A stretch of 64,000 nt of DNA from JBFWVJ01 sp050246795 (GTDB lineage Bacteria > Patescibacteriota > Gracilibacteria > JAUYGZ01). The notes below the pieces were generated by a model. That model saw only the letters and a program-made list of their open reading frames with translations. It did no database searches and was not told the origin of the DNA. Every line of letters begins with the position of its first letter. Positions within the stretch are counted from its first letter, which is position 1. The DNA lies in contig JBFWVJ010000002.1 in NCBI GenBank assembly GCA_050246795.1, forward strand, positions 1 to 64,000, written 5' to 3'. Shown piece after piece: positions 1-8,131 of the stretch. A program made the translations under genes and the position numbers.

Positions 1-334
1 ATTCCGACCGAAGCTGAGGGGTTCTGGGGTGGGGTGTAGCGGAGGAATCCCTTGGCTCGCCCCTGTTCCCATTCCGACCGAAGCTGAGGGGTTCTGGGGT
101 GGGGTGTAGCGGAGGAATCCCTTGGCTCGCCCCTGTTCCCATTCCGACCGAAGCTGAGGGGTTCTGGGGTGGGGTGTAGCGGAGGAATCCCTTGGCTCGC
201 CCCTGTTCCCATTCCGACCGAAGCTGAGGGGTTCTGGGGTGGGGTGTAGCGGAGGAATCCCTTGGCTGGAATGCGGGAGGGATTCCTCCGTTGCGTCTCT
301 CTCCCGGGCTCCCTTCCACTCCAGTCGGAATGGG
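1..334. repeat. Tandem array of truncated palindromic element units
   Basis: Four consecutive units start at 1, 71, 141 and 211 with a period of exactly 70 bp and no differences between the first three. Each unit carries the left half of the palindromic element seen elsewhere in the window: the left end ATTCCGACCGAA and the inner arm GGAGGAATCCC. The fourth unit continues into a complete right half, with the inner arm GGGATTCCTCC and the right end GTCGGAATGGG closing at 334. No gene is evident in bases 1-362. The array may start before the window. Confidence 0.9.
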
Positions 335-362
335 AGAAATAGATGAATAAAAAAAGAATCAC

Positions 363-668
363 ATGAGAAAGAATTACCAATTTTTTGTCTATATTATGGC
401 AAGTACGAGTGGCACACTCTATATCGGCGTAACATCGAACCTAATGCATCGGGTCAGTGAACACAAGAACGAAGTACGAGAAGGATTTACAAAGAAGTAC
501 CATTGCAAAAAACTCGTGTATTTTGAAGAATACCAATACATCCATGATGCGGCTGAACGTGAGACCCAGTTGAAGAAGTGGCGGCGAGAGAAAAAGGAAA
601 CGCTCATTGCAAGTCTCAACCCAAGCTGGAAAGATCTGGCGGGAGATTGGTATGAATCAAATTGCTAA
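363..668 (+). CDS. GIY-YIG nuclease superfamily protein (YhbQ/UPF0213-like)
   Basis: This small 101-residue protein resembles the single-domain GIY-YIG proteins of the COG2827 type. The two half-motifs are visible as VYIM at residues 9-12 and LYIGVTSNL at about 19-27, followed by the usual RVSEHK helix and a downstream E-x-Q-LKKWRREKK basic segment. Length and layout match the stand-alone family. The exact cellular role is uncertain; related proteins are thought to act on nucleic acids. The gene sits between two clusters of the palindromic repeat (1-334 and 675-1049), a common setting for this mobile-looking family. It has no obvious operon partner. The ATG follows a short AT-rich stretch without a strong ribosome binding site. 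Confidence 0.85.
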   Translation: MRKNYQFFVYIMASTSGTLYIGVTSNLMHRVSEHKNEVREGFTKKYHCKKLVYFEEYQYIHDAAERETQLKKWRREKKETLIASLNPSWKDLAGDWYESNC

Positions 669-674
669 AAAAGT

Positions 675-736
675 AGAGGAGGGATTCCTCCGTTTCGTCC
701 CTACCTAAATTCACCCTCGACTTCAGTCGGAATGGG
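675..736. repeat. Palindromic element, right half only
   Basis: This is an isolated right half of the element. It starts at the inner arm (GAGGAGGGATTCCTCC) and ends with the terminal arm GTCGGAATGGG. A lone left end (CCATTCCGAC) lies at about 751-760, just before the next full copy. It begins immediately after the GIY-YIG gene. Confidence 0.8.
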
Positions 737-776
737 AAATAACCCTCCACCCATTCCGACATTAGACTCCTTTGTT

Positions 777-905
777 CCCATTCCGACCGAAACTGAGGTG
801 GCTCTGGGGTGGGGTGTAGTGGAGGAATCCCTTGGCTGGGAATGCGAGAGGGATTCCTCCGTTGCGTCCACCTCCTAGGCTCCCTTCCACTCCAGTCGGA
901 ATGGG
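777..905. repeat. Palindromic element, full copy
   Basis: This complete copy is about 129 bp long. The terminal inverted arms are CCCATTCCGAC and GTCGGAATGGG and the inner inverted arms are GGAGGAATCCC and GGGATTCCTCC. The length is close to that of the copy inside the glycosyltransferase gene (62240-62368). Confidence 0.85.
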
Positions 906-919
906 AAACAACACCTCCT

Positions 920-1049
920 CCCATTCCGACCGAAACTGAGGGGGCTCTGGGGTGGGATGTAGTGGAGGAATCCCTTGGCAGGGAATGCGGGAGGGACTCC
1001 TCCGTTGCGTCTACCTCCTGGGCTAACCTTCCACTCCAGTCGGAATGGG
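920..1049. repeat. Palindromic element, full copy
   Basis: This second complete copy follows the previous one after 14 bp and is about 130 bp long. Its right inner arm carries one change (GGGACTCCTCC). It ends about 50 bp before the SLH-protein start codon, so it probably lies in that gene's leader or promoter region. Confidence 0.85.
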
Positions 1050-1097
1050 GGAGAAAGAGTCTGAATGGGAACATTCTATCTACATCACAACCTTTAC

Positions 1098-2852
1098 ATG
1101 AAAACCCTCCTCACCTCACTCGCGCTGCTGCTCACGCTCCTTGTGATCCCAACTGCTGCCGCGACTTCCTACTACGAAGACCAAACTGGTCTGCTCTTCA
1201 GCATTCCCGACCAGTACACCATTCGCGATGTCAGTGCTGAGAATAGGTCGCCAACGGAAGAGAAGGTCGTCCAGATCGAACAAAATGGATCGATTGTATT
1301 TGAAATATCGATTTCCTCCGACGCGCTGCCGGTGGTCCTGGAACGAGTGCAGCTGCGGACGATCAATGCCCAGCAGTTGGTCAATCGGGACTTGCTCGGG
1401 GTGACGGGCATCGAGGTGATCGGGGTTTCCTTTGTCGATAATCAGCCTCGGAGGGCTTTCATTTTCCCTTCCCAGCAGCGAACCGTGACGATCCTGTCTC
1501 TGGGAAGCACTCTTGAGGTCTTTGAACAACTCCTTGAAAGCCTCCAGAAAACGAGAGGGTTTTCCGATACCATTGCCCATCCGCTCAATCCGGAGATCGC
1601 CCAGGCTGCCGAACGAAAGATCTTTGGCGGGTACCAAGAAAATGGCGTGGTGGTTTTTAAGCCGAACCAGGTGATCAACCGAGCGGAGTTTCTGAAGGTC
1701 CTGGTCTTATCTCGCACCACCCAGGAAAAAGTCGATGCTTTTTACAAGGTTTTCAAAGCGCAACTCCTGAAGGACGACCAATCCAATCCCACCAAGCGGC
1801 TTCTCTCCGACGTTGATCGGGACGCCTGGTTTGCTCCCTTCATTTTCTACGCCTTTGACCAGGGCTGGGTGCAAGGCTACCCAGATGGTACTTTTAAACC
1901 TGGGAATCCGCTCAATATTGCTGAAATTTCTAAGATTCTTCTTAGCGCGAGAAAGGTCTCCGTCCAGGCGAATGCTGCCGTATGGTTTGAGCCCTATGTC
2001 CGCTTTTTTTCCGAGAAGAATGTCGTGGAAAAGAGAGGGGAACAATACCGATTCGTTTTCACTGACCAATGGTTTTTTCCCTATGAAACCTGTAGTCGGG
2101 CTCAGGCTGCGGCTTTCCTCTCCCGCCTCGCCTTTCTCGATGAACATCCGGAGGCCAGCATGTTTGGAAGATTTGTGCCTTCTGATGGCCTCGGTATTCG
2201 CGCCACCTCTGAGGATTCACTGATTCTGCAGCTTGGGAAGGGTACGGCCGCCAGCAGCCATGACACCTATCTTATTTCTGGAGAGGACTCTGCGTCGGGG
2301 GAGGTCCATGTGTTTTATCCGGAGGTTTGGACCGAGTTGGAGCGGAAGGGCGAGTTGAGAGACCAGAGCCTGGTGTATTTAGGCGAAAATAAGTCCATGG
2401 TATATGCCATCAAGTCGATCTGCGGCGGCGACCAGGATTGTGTCTCCGAAGCCCGGGAAGGGTACTCCGTGGGCCAGCAGGACCTCATGCGCTTCGAGGA
2501 TCTCAACCTTCGCTTTTCATTCCTGCATCACGCCGGCCTGCAGTTCGAAAAGAGCCTGGACAATAATCTTCAGACCTTGATCTTGAAGCGAGAAGATGGC
2601 AGCCAGCTGCTGATTTTAAGCTACTTCACAGGACAAAGTTCACCGTTTGAAGCCAAGGAGCCTTTGTCCCGCTATGTGATCGGCAACCGCGAGTGGAAGG
2701 CGTATGTCGAGGTCGTCCGCGGGGTATCACGCCTCAGCCTCACAACGAACTTCGGCACAGGGACGATGGTGGCCAGTGTTCCCGGACAGGAAAAGGTGGT
2801 GAATGTGGATCCGAAGGTGTTTCGGGTGTTGAGGAGTTTGGAGGGGAGGTAG
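1098..2852 (+). CDS. Secreted SLH-domain protein
   Basis: I chose the ATG at 1098 because it opens a clean signal peptide (MKTLLTSLALLLTLLVIPTAAA). The longer reading frame from 1065 would add 11 residues that are partly derived from repeat flank. The mature protein of about 560 residues has an N-terminal beta-rich part. Two S-layer-homology-like segments follow, one around FGGYQENGVVVFKPNQVINR and one around the typical VQGYPDGTFKPGNPLNIAE motif. A C-terminal domain of unknown type ends in VFRVLRSLEGR. SLH domains normally bind cell-wall polymers, so an anchored surface protein is likely. The gene converges on the toxin gene, with only 4 bp between them. The last 38 bases (2818-2855) recur exactly at 9082-9119. 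Confidence 0.8.
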   Translation: MKTLLTSLALLLTLLVIPTAAATSYYEDQTGLLFSIPDQYTIRDVSAENRSPTEEKVVQIEQNGSIVFEISISSDALPVVLERVQLRTINAQQLVNRDLLGVTGIEVIGVSFVDNQPRRAFIFPSQQRTVTILSLGSTLEVFEQLLESLQKTRGFSDTIAHPLNPEIAQAAERKIFGGYQENGVVVFKPNQVINRAEFLKVLVLSRTTQEKVDAFYKVFKAQLLKDDQSNPTKRLLSDVDRDAWFAPFIFYAFDQGWVQGYPDGTFKPGNPLNIAEISKILLSARKVSVQANAAVWFEPYVRFFSEKNVVEKRGEQYRFVFTDQWFFPYETCSRAQAAAFLSRLAFLDEHPEASMFGRFVPSDGLGIRATSEDSLILQLGKGTAASSHDTYLISGEDSASGEVHVFYPEVWTELERKGELRDQSLVYLGENKSMVYAIKSICGGDQDCVSEAREGYSVGQQDLMRFEDLNLRFSFLHHAGLQFEKSLDNNLQTLILKREDGSQLLILSYFTGQSSPFEAKEPLSRYVIGNREWKAYVEVVRGVSRLSLTTNFGTGTMVASVPGQEKVVNVDPKVFRVLRSLEGR

Positions 2853-2856
2853 GGGA

Positions 2857-3195
2857 TTACCATTCATTCATTTCAACGATTGCTTTTCTAAGGGCATATT
2901 TCACTTCTTCACGGGAGAAATTTTCATGATCAGACTTGAAATAGATGGCGATCGGCACCAGGAGCAGTTCGAGTTCTAAAACATAGACTATGCAGCGAAA
3001 TGACCCACTTTTTCCTTTTTTGAGATCTGAAGAACGAATGCGGTACTTGTAGGTCCCGTTTCCAAGTGCAATTGCTGACTCTTTGTTGAAGGATTTGAGC
3101 GATTCTATCAAATCATCTCTAAAACGCGGAAATTTCTTTAGAAATGGCTTTAGTTGATCATTAAAACACTCGAGAATTCTGAATTGATAGGTCAT
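2857..3195 (-). CDS. RelE/ParE-superfamily toxin of a type II toxin-antitoxin pair
   Basis: This 112-residue protein has the RelE-like order: an N-terminal helix with FLKKFPRF, a middle strand pair around YKYRIRSSDLKKGKSGSFR, then IVYVLELELLLVPIAIYFKSD, which matches the core strands of RelE-type mRNA interferases and their relatives. RelE toxins cleave mRNA on the ribosome. Whether this one is a nuclease cannot be read from the sequence. Its start codon overlaps the stop of the upstream antitoxin gene (ATGA), so the two are translationally coupled. The gene is convergent with the SLH gene, 4 bp away. Confidence 0.7.
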   Translation of the reverse strand: MTYQFRILECFNDQLKPFLKKFPRFRDDLIESLKSFNKESAIALGNGTYKYRIRSSDLKKGKSGSFRCIVYVLELELLLVPIAIYFKSDHENFSREEVKYALRKAIVEMNEW

Positions 3196-3446
3196 AGGTC
3201 AACAAGTTGATCTTCAAGCGGAGGGAATTTTTTTCCTTTGAGCTTCTTTTTCGCTAAAACGTCCAATTCTCTCGATAAACTCTCTATCTCATCGTCATAG
3301 GTGATCACTCCAAAGCCTACTCGATCTTCCTGATATGCTTTAAAAAGTTGATTCACCAGAAAAGTGAGGGTGATTCCCTGCTTTTTAGCTGTCTTTGCCA
3401 CCGATTTTTTTAGTTTCTCGTCGATATGAACGGTAATAGTAGCCAT
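3192..3446 (-). CDS. Antitoxin of the RelB/ribbon-helix-helix type
   Basis: This 84-residue protein starts MATITVHIDEKLKKSVAKTAKKQG. That pattern of a beta strand followed by helix is typical of ribbon-helix-helix antitoxins that bind DNA as dimers. The acidic and basic C-terminal part would wrap the toxin. It is the first gene of the pair and overlaps the toxin by 4 bases. A well-placed promoter lies upstream. The 17-bp spacer of that promoter is itself an inverted repeat (3476-3492), which fits autoregulation by an RHH dimer. The exact subfamily (RelB, DinJ or other) is not decided by the sequence. Confidence 0.65.
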   Translation of the reverse strand: MATITVHIDEKLKKSVAKTAKKQGITLTFLVNQLFKAYQEDRVGFGVITYDDEIESLSRELDVLAKKKLKGKKFPPLEDQLVDL

Positions 3447-3469
3447 AATCGTAAGATATTTATATACTC

Positions 3470-3498
3470 ATTTTATACTAATTTTTTTAGTATTTCAA
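3470..3498 (-). promoter_or_regulatory. Promoter and operator of the toxin-antitoxin operon
   Basis: Reading the minus strand, TTGAAA (3498-3493) and TAAAAT (3475-3470) are separated by exactly 17 bp. The spacer is the inverted repeat TACTAA-N5-TTAGTA (3476-3492), a plausible operator for the antitoxin. The antitoxin ATG lies 24 bp beyond the -10 box. Confidence 0.6.
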
Positions 3499-3517
3499 AT
3501 CATTTGAAAAACAAGTC

Positions 3518-5014
3518 CTACACCGCGTCTCTTAGGAGCTCGTTCATCAGCTCGAAGGCCTTCGCGCTATCGTAAGGGGAATGCTGGCGGGAAAGTTCCT
3601 GAGCGATGAGACGGAGGATGTATTCCGTCAGCAGTTCTTCTTTTTTTTGGACCCTCCGATACATTTTGTGGGAGCTGTTGATAATGATCACGCCGTTTTC
3701 GTTAATATGCTCCGGTGAGTCCTCGCCAAGGTCCACGAAACTGCAAGCGATGTCCAGGCTTCCCACCTGAATTTTTCGGGCGTTCAGGATCCTTCCCTCG
3801 CTCATCTTTACTCGGACCTGACGAACTTTTGGTTCTTTTTGGGCTGATGACTGGGGAGCTGGTTGGAGTCCTTGATGTTCGCGATGCCGGTTGAAAAGCT
3901 CATCGGGAGTGGATGGAGAGACATTGGAGTCTTGCCCCCTCTCCGAACTCATCCCCAGCAGGGTGTCGGACGGCAGCGAGTCTTTGACGGGAGAGCTGCC
4001 GGTGAAGGGAGCCAATTTATCATTTCTGCGCAGGGCCTTTCTCATGGATCGCATCGCTTCACGGAGGACCTTGTCGGCCTTTTTATCGGCTTTGATTTGT
4101 TGCTCTTCCTTGATGTTTCTGATGACCCCTCGAATCACATGGGACATGGCCTCCTGAAACTGGAAGTAGGGATCGCTGTCGATGATAAACCGGCCACGGT
4201 CACTCGTGACGGGCAAAAAATCGGCGGCAATAGAACCGGTGATGCGATTGGCAAGCGTGGGATGGGAGTGCTCTAGCCCGAAGGTCTCACGCCGGATCAT
4301 GACCCCTTTCACGGTGATTTCAATGCCGGGTTCAGCGATTTTTTGACTGAAGTGGGGGATGATGATTGTTCCGCTGATAATGCCGAACTCAGTCTCCTCG
4401 TGCACCGGAAAATTCTTTCCCGGGATGTGATAGGGCTCTACTTTTTTGCCGTTGAGGAAGACTTGGAAGTGCCTGGCTTTCAGCGGGGTTCGTTCACGAA
4501 TGGCTTTTTCGACTTGTTGGGTGCTGAAGGTTTTTTTAATCCGCTCCAGTGTCACCGTCGTACCGTTGCCCAGCATGGGGTCGAAGTCTCGCTCGTGGAC
4601 GGGAACATTCCAGTTTTCGAGTTCTCGCCAGAGCAAGCGGTCGAATACCAGTTGACCCGCGAACCCGTCTTTTTGGGTGGTGACTTTGAACACTTCCGCC
4701 GCGGAAAAAACGGAGAATTTGCCGATCCCGAACTGGCCGATGCGTTGGCGGCCAAACTTCGGAGAAGTGCTATTGTTGATCTTTTCTTCTGAGCCGATCG
4801 TCAAATACTGCTTGAGTCCGCTCAGGTCCATTCCGCTGCCATCATCCCGGACTTTGATCTGGTACGGCTCGATTTCCACCCACACATTCATGGCATCGGC
4901 ATCATAGGCATTGCACACTAGCTCGCGAATCAGCTCAACCCCTTCCTGATACAGTTTTTCGCCAATGGTGATGAGGTGCGATTTGTCGACGGTGATGGGG
5001 AGGGAGATGGACAT
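3518..5014 (-). CDS. GHKL (Hsp90/MORC-like) ATPase domain protein
   Basis: I chose the ATG at 5014 (MSISLPITVDKSH, 498 residues). A longer frame to 5080 adds 22 residues without conservation signs. The N-terminal half has a clear Bergerat ATP-binding fold: N-box ELIRELVCNAYDADA at about 27-41, G1 box DDGSGM at 57-62 and G2 box GQFGIGKFS at about 95-103. This arrangement resembles the HATPase_c_3 group (MORC, MutL-like and Hsp90-like proteins) more than histidine kinases, and no kinase H-box is visible. A charged linker at about 320-400 is followed by a C-terminal domain of unknown function. No neighbour explains its task. Defence or stress roles are known for some relatives but are only a guess here. 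Confidence 0.7.
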   Translation of the reverse strand: MSISLPITVDKSHLITIGEKLYQEGVELIRELVCNAYDADAMNVWVEIEPYQIKVRDDGSGMDLSGLKQYLTIGSEEKINNSTSPKFGRQRIGQFGIGKFSVFSAAEVFKVTTQKDGFAGQLVFDRLLWRELENWNVPVHERDFDPMLGNGTTVTLERIKKTFSTQQVEKAIRERTPLKARHFQVFLNGKKVEPYHIPGKNFPVHEETEFGIISGTIIIPHFSQKIAEPGIEITVKGVMIRRETFGLEHSHPTLANRITGSIAADFLPVTSDRGRFIIDSDPYFQFQEAMSHVIRGVIRNIKEEQQIKADKKADKVLREAMRSMRKALRRNDKLAPFTGSSPVKDSLPSDTLLGMSSERGQDSNVSPSTPDELFNRHREHQGLQPAPQSSAQKEPKVRQVRVKMSEGRILNARKIQVGSLDIACSFVDLGEDSPEHINENGVIIINSSHKMYRRVQKKEELLTEYILRLIAQELSRQHSPYDSAKAFELMNELLRDAV

Positions 5015-5146
5015 ATTTTCATAAAGAGACACCTCAAAGATAGCAGATGGATGGGGCAGAAGAAAGTGGAGAGGAGCCAACTATTCCTGCCTCTTTTTTG
5101 AAGGTTTTTCTTACTTGGTTATTTTCCGCCGATGAGGTCGTAGTGG

Positions 5147-5169
5147 TCCTAAGTTCGGGGTGCCTGCCA
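5147..5169. repeat. Conserved 23-bp motif at the 3' end of an accessory unit
   Basis: The 23 bases beginning TCCTAAGTTCGGGG match 9191-9213 and 9591-9613 with a few differences. All three copies lie 26-45 bp beyond the stop codon of a minus-strand membrane-protein gene. The role is unknown: it could be a cassette boundary, a recombination site or part of a terminator. Confidence 0.6.
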
Positions 5170-5214
5170 GAGGGGAGTGAGGGGACTATTCTAACTTCAT
5201 CTTTTTGAAGGATG

Positions 5215-5973
5215 TTAGGTCGCCTGCTTTTCCTTCAGCGAGGGTTTTGTTATTTCTAAATTTGAGTTGCTTGCAACATTAACCTCTTGCAACTGCAAGT
5301 ACATAACCAAATGCAAAAGAATAGTTAAATATATGGTCAGATTTATGCCTGTGTTGAGAAAAAAGTAAACAACACCTGAATTCAGTTTTCCGTGAATTAA
5401 ATCCGCGTATGCAAGGTCAAATTTAATGAGATTTTCGGGCAATTTGATGATCAGGAAAAGTAGTAAAAAGTATGTGAGAATGACCATTGACCATATCCCA
5501 ATCTGTTTAACTAGATTGCCTCTTGTGAGCTGGATTGATTCTTTGACTGATGACATAAAATATTCCCTTCGATCAATTTGATAATAAAAGCAGAACTGTA
5601 TCCTGAAAGCCAAATAGAGACCTACAATTGGTATAATAAAAGATAGTGACAGGGCAGTCATTATCAGCAGCATACTGATTGTTATTCTTCCAAAGTCTTC
5701 CCGAGTCGACATAAGCAGTTCCCTTATTGAAACATGCCTTTTTTCATTGAAAATCATTCTGACAAATCCGATTGTTAAAATGAGTGACCATATGCTTGCT
5801 AAAAAAATCATCAATATCCCCACTGATATACTTTCGCTGTATCTATAGATTAACCACTCAAAAATGAAATCTGTTATGGTTGTAAATATTGTTAGGACTA
5901 TTATAAGTTCCCAATATGACTTGGACATCTTATGAAATCTCGACAGTACTTCTTTTGTAAATGATTTTTTCAT
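5215..5973 (-). CDS. Multi-pass membrane protein of unknown function
   Basis: This 252-residue protein has about six hydrophobic segments: residues about 22-40, 50-75, 95-125, 160-180 and 205-230 as clear runs, with one possible further helix. A short basic N-terminus suggests the start is cytoplasmic. I do not recognise a family; the layout resembles small integral proteins of the DUF975 kind without a firm match. It is the last gene of a minus-strand operon. Its ATG overlaps the stop of the protease gene by 4 bases (ATGA), so the two products are probably made together. The AT-rich composition differs from the housekeeping genes and suggests acquired DNA. Confidence 0.6.
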   Translation of the reverse strand: MKKSFTKEVLSRFHKMSKSYWELIIVLTIFTTITDFIFEWLIYRYSESISVGILMIFLASIWSLILTIGFVRMIFNEKRHVSIRELLMSTREDFGRITISMLLIMTALSLSFIIPIVGLYLAFRIQFCFYYQIDRREYFMSSVKESIQLTRGNLVKQIGIWSMVILTYFLLLFLIIKLPENLIKFDLAYADLIHGKLNSGVVYFFLNTGINLTIYLTILLHLVMYLQLQEVNVASNSNLEITKPSLKEKQAT

Positions 5974-7658
5974 TGACTATTGATTGAAATAGATCTCATG
6001 AACTCTTCAGAAATGGCAAAATCTACTTTTTGGTTATCTTTTGTACTCCTTACATAAGTACTTATTTCTTGGGCATTTTCACCATCCATGTAGATTCGAT
6101 CAAGTTTTTCGACGACCTCCCTTCTTCCAGAACGATAACTGTAAACAGCACGATAGGCGTTCAGTCCATATATTCTTATTTTTCTTTTTTCAATTAATGA
6201 AAAGTCATCCAGGTCTTGCGAAAGATTTGTTACTTGATTATCAAAAAATTGATCCGTATTTATTAAACTCTTTTCATTCAAATCGTTATGGTAAATCGAA
6301 ATTTTAAGACTACTATTTCCTGATCGGTAAAGAACAACACTATTCCGGTTCATTTCGTACAGTCTAGCATACCAGGGGAATTGAATGGGGAACCTCATTC
6401 CAGAAGCTTGATGATCAAACGTATTTATGACTATTTGTTCGCTTGATTCTGCTTTTATAGAACTTACCAAATCTAAAAAGTCTTTATGCCACTCTTCTAC
6501 CCTTGAAGAACTCGATTGGATGTTAATATCTGAATACCAGTAAATGTCGGCTCCAAAATTTCCAATTATTCTTACTACCCCCTTTCCGTAGTTGCTTGAA
6601 CCTGCAAATTCATACTCATCATCACTTGAAAAACTGTAGACAAGACTCGATTCATCCATATAGTTCGCAACTTCTTTCTTGAAATCTTCAAATGCTGGCA
6701 CTTGATTAAATTCAAAAAAATTCATCCCAATTGTTATAGGTTCATACTTATGTTTTAGCTCTAGTGAGTTATCATCTACTCTTCCGATCCATTTTATAAG
6801 CCATTTATCTCCTAAACTTATTTCAAATTCTGGATTGTCATGGTGATACTCGTTTTCGCCAGAATCGAAACTTTCGAGTCCAATCTTTCTTCTTATCTCC
6901 TCCAGGGCTTTTTGATTTATGGAAGGAAGTCTATTTTCATTCTCTGAAATAAAATCATCAATTTCATCAATTGGCTTAAAATATCCAAGTGAATCAAGAT
7001 CAGAAGAGTTCACCATAGTTGCTATTCCGATGAGCTCACCCTTTTCATTTAGGAGAGCTCCACCTGATCCACCATAACTGGTCTTTGAGTCAAATTTTGT
7101 CCAATTTCCTCGGTTATCTTTTGAAAATCCGCTAATTGTACCTGAGGTGACGGTGAGTGTTTCATAACCAATATCGGGAAACCCCACTACTTTAATGTTT
7201 TCACTTATTAGTGGTTTTTTATTTGAGATAGGTAATTTTGGAAAAGTTGGGAATGGAACTTCTCCTTCGACTAGTTGAAGGAGAGCCGCATCATGATCTT
7301 CTTCATATGAAACAAGAGTTGCAGAATACAAACAATCTGGCACTTGTCTTAGGTCTTCTGAATAGCAAACCTCAAATATGTCTGCAGGACGGGTTGTATC
7401 TTCATCACTCACAACATGAAAGTTCGTCAGAATCTGATTTTTTTGATTGATTACAACACCTGATCCATAACCAATATTTCTCAAAGATTGGTGCTTCTCG
7501 TCATATAAGTAGCTTACAATTTTTACAATCGAGTAAGGGTTTTGATACTCTTCACCTACTTTCCATTCAGAAGCTACAATCAGGGAGGCAAGGAAGAGTA
7601 ATATCAATATAATTCTGGAAGCTTGTTCAGATGTTATTTTTTGAAGAAAATTTTTCAT
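5970..7658 (-). CDS. Membrane-anchored trypsin-like serine protease (HtrA/DegP-like catalytic domain)
   Basis: This 562-residue protein has one N-terminal membrane segment at about residues 15-30 and then a chymotrypsin-fold protease domain. The triad is visible: His81 in LTNFHVV, Asp123 in EEDHDAALLQL and Ser198 in SYGGSGGAL. The catalytic domain resembles the S1C (HtrA) group. I see no PDZ domain. The C-terminal half of about 330 residues is a beta-rich region of two similar-sized parts without a recognised family. The active site should lie outside the cytoplasmic membrane. The gene is 3 bp from the upstream small protein and overlaps the downstream membrane protein by 4 bp. All three follow an orphan RHS tip, so they may process or accompany surface proteins. 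Confidence 0.8.
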   Translation of the reverse strand: MKNFLQKITSEQASRIILILLFLASLIVASEWKVGEEYQNPYSIVKIVSYLYDEKHQSLRNIGYGSGVVINQKNQILTNFHVVSDEDTTRPADIFEVCYSEDLRQVPDCLYSATLVSYEEDHDAALLQLVEGEVPFPTFPKLPISNKKPLISENIKVVGFPDIGYETLTVTSGTISGFSKDNRGNWTKFDSKTSYGGSGGALLNEKGELIGIATMVNSSDLDSLGYFKPIDEIDDFISENENRLPSINQKALEEIRRKIGLESFDSGENEYHHDNPEFEISLGDKWLIKWIGRVDDNSLELKHKYEPITIGMNFFEFNQVPAFEDFKKEVANYMDESSLVYSFSSDDEYEFAGSSNYGKGVVRIIGNFGADIYWYSDINIQSSSSRVEEWHKDFLDLVSSIKAESSEQIVINTFDHQASGMRFPIQFPWYARLYEMNRNSVVLYRSGNSSLKISIYHNDLNEKSLINTDQFFDNQVTNLSQDLDDFSLIEKRKIRIYGLNAYRAVYSYRSGRREVVEKLDRIYMDGENAQEISTYVRSTKDNQKVDFAISEEFMRSISINSQ

Positions 7659-7660
7659 GC

Positions 7661-8119
7661 TTAATTTGAATTATAATCTACTTTTTCGGCTTTTTCTGCG
7701 ATTTGAATCCCAAGTAATTCATTAAAGGATTTAGCCTGATTCACAGTTAATGTTGAGATCAGTGGGAAAAGTGCGTTCTTAGTTTTGAGAGCATATATAC
7801 CCTCTTTTAAAGACACATAGCTGAACTTAATTTCACTGCCATAGTGATTTATGAAGTATAATTTGGCTATTTCTTTCCCAGATTCACCCTTGCCCTTAGA
7901 TTTAAATTTCAAATCTGATACAAATTTTGTCAATATTTTCGATTTTTCTTCACTTAATGGTTGAAAACTTTCTAGGTCTAAGAGATTTTCAATGTATATT
8001 AACTCAATTTCACTCACAGTTAGCGCATTAAAGAGAAAAGAGTGCATTTGAACAGCAATATAAAAACCAAATGCAATTACAATAATTAAATAAATCAGCA
8101 CTCTATTGGTAATTTTCAT
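7661..8119 (-). CDS. Small protein with one N-terminal membrane segment
   Basis: This 152-residue protein has a hydrophobic segment at about residues 8-28 and then a lysine-rich soluble domain. I do not recognise the family. The gene begins 12 bp after the orphan RHS tip and ends 2 bp before the protease gene, so it belongs to the same minus-strand unit. In RHS and contact-dependent toxin loci the gene directly after the toxic tip often encodes the immunity protein, so that role is possible here by position only. Confidence 0.55.
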   Translation of the reverse strand: MKITNRVLIYLIIVIAFGFYIAVQMHSFLFNALTVSEIELIYIENLLDLESFQPLSEEKSKILTKFVSDLKFKSKGKGESGKEIAKLYFINHYGSEIKFSYVSLKEGIYALKTKNALFPLISTLTVNQAKSFNELLGIQIAEKAEKVDYNSN

Positions 8120-8131
8120 ATCATAAATAAA

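Noticed and set aside
1..334. The 70-bp array as a possible CRISPR
   Set aside because: The units are contiguous copies without unique spacers, and no cas genes are near.
616..1240. Open frames on both strands through the palindromic repeats near 0.6-1.2 kb
   Set aside because: They are open only because the repeat has few stops. Their products consist of translated repeat units and resemble no protein.
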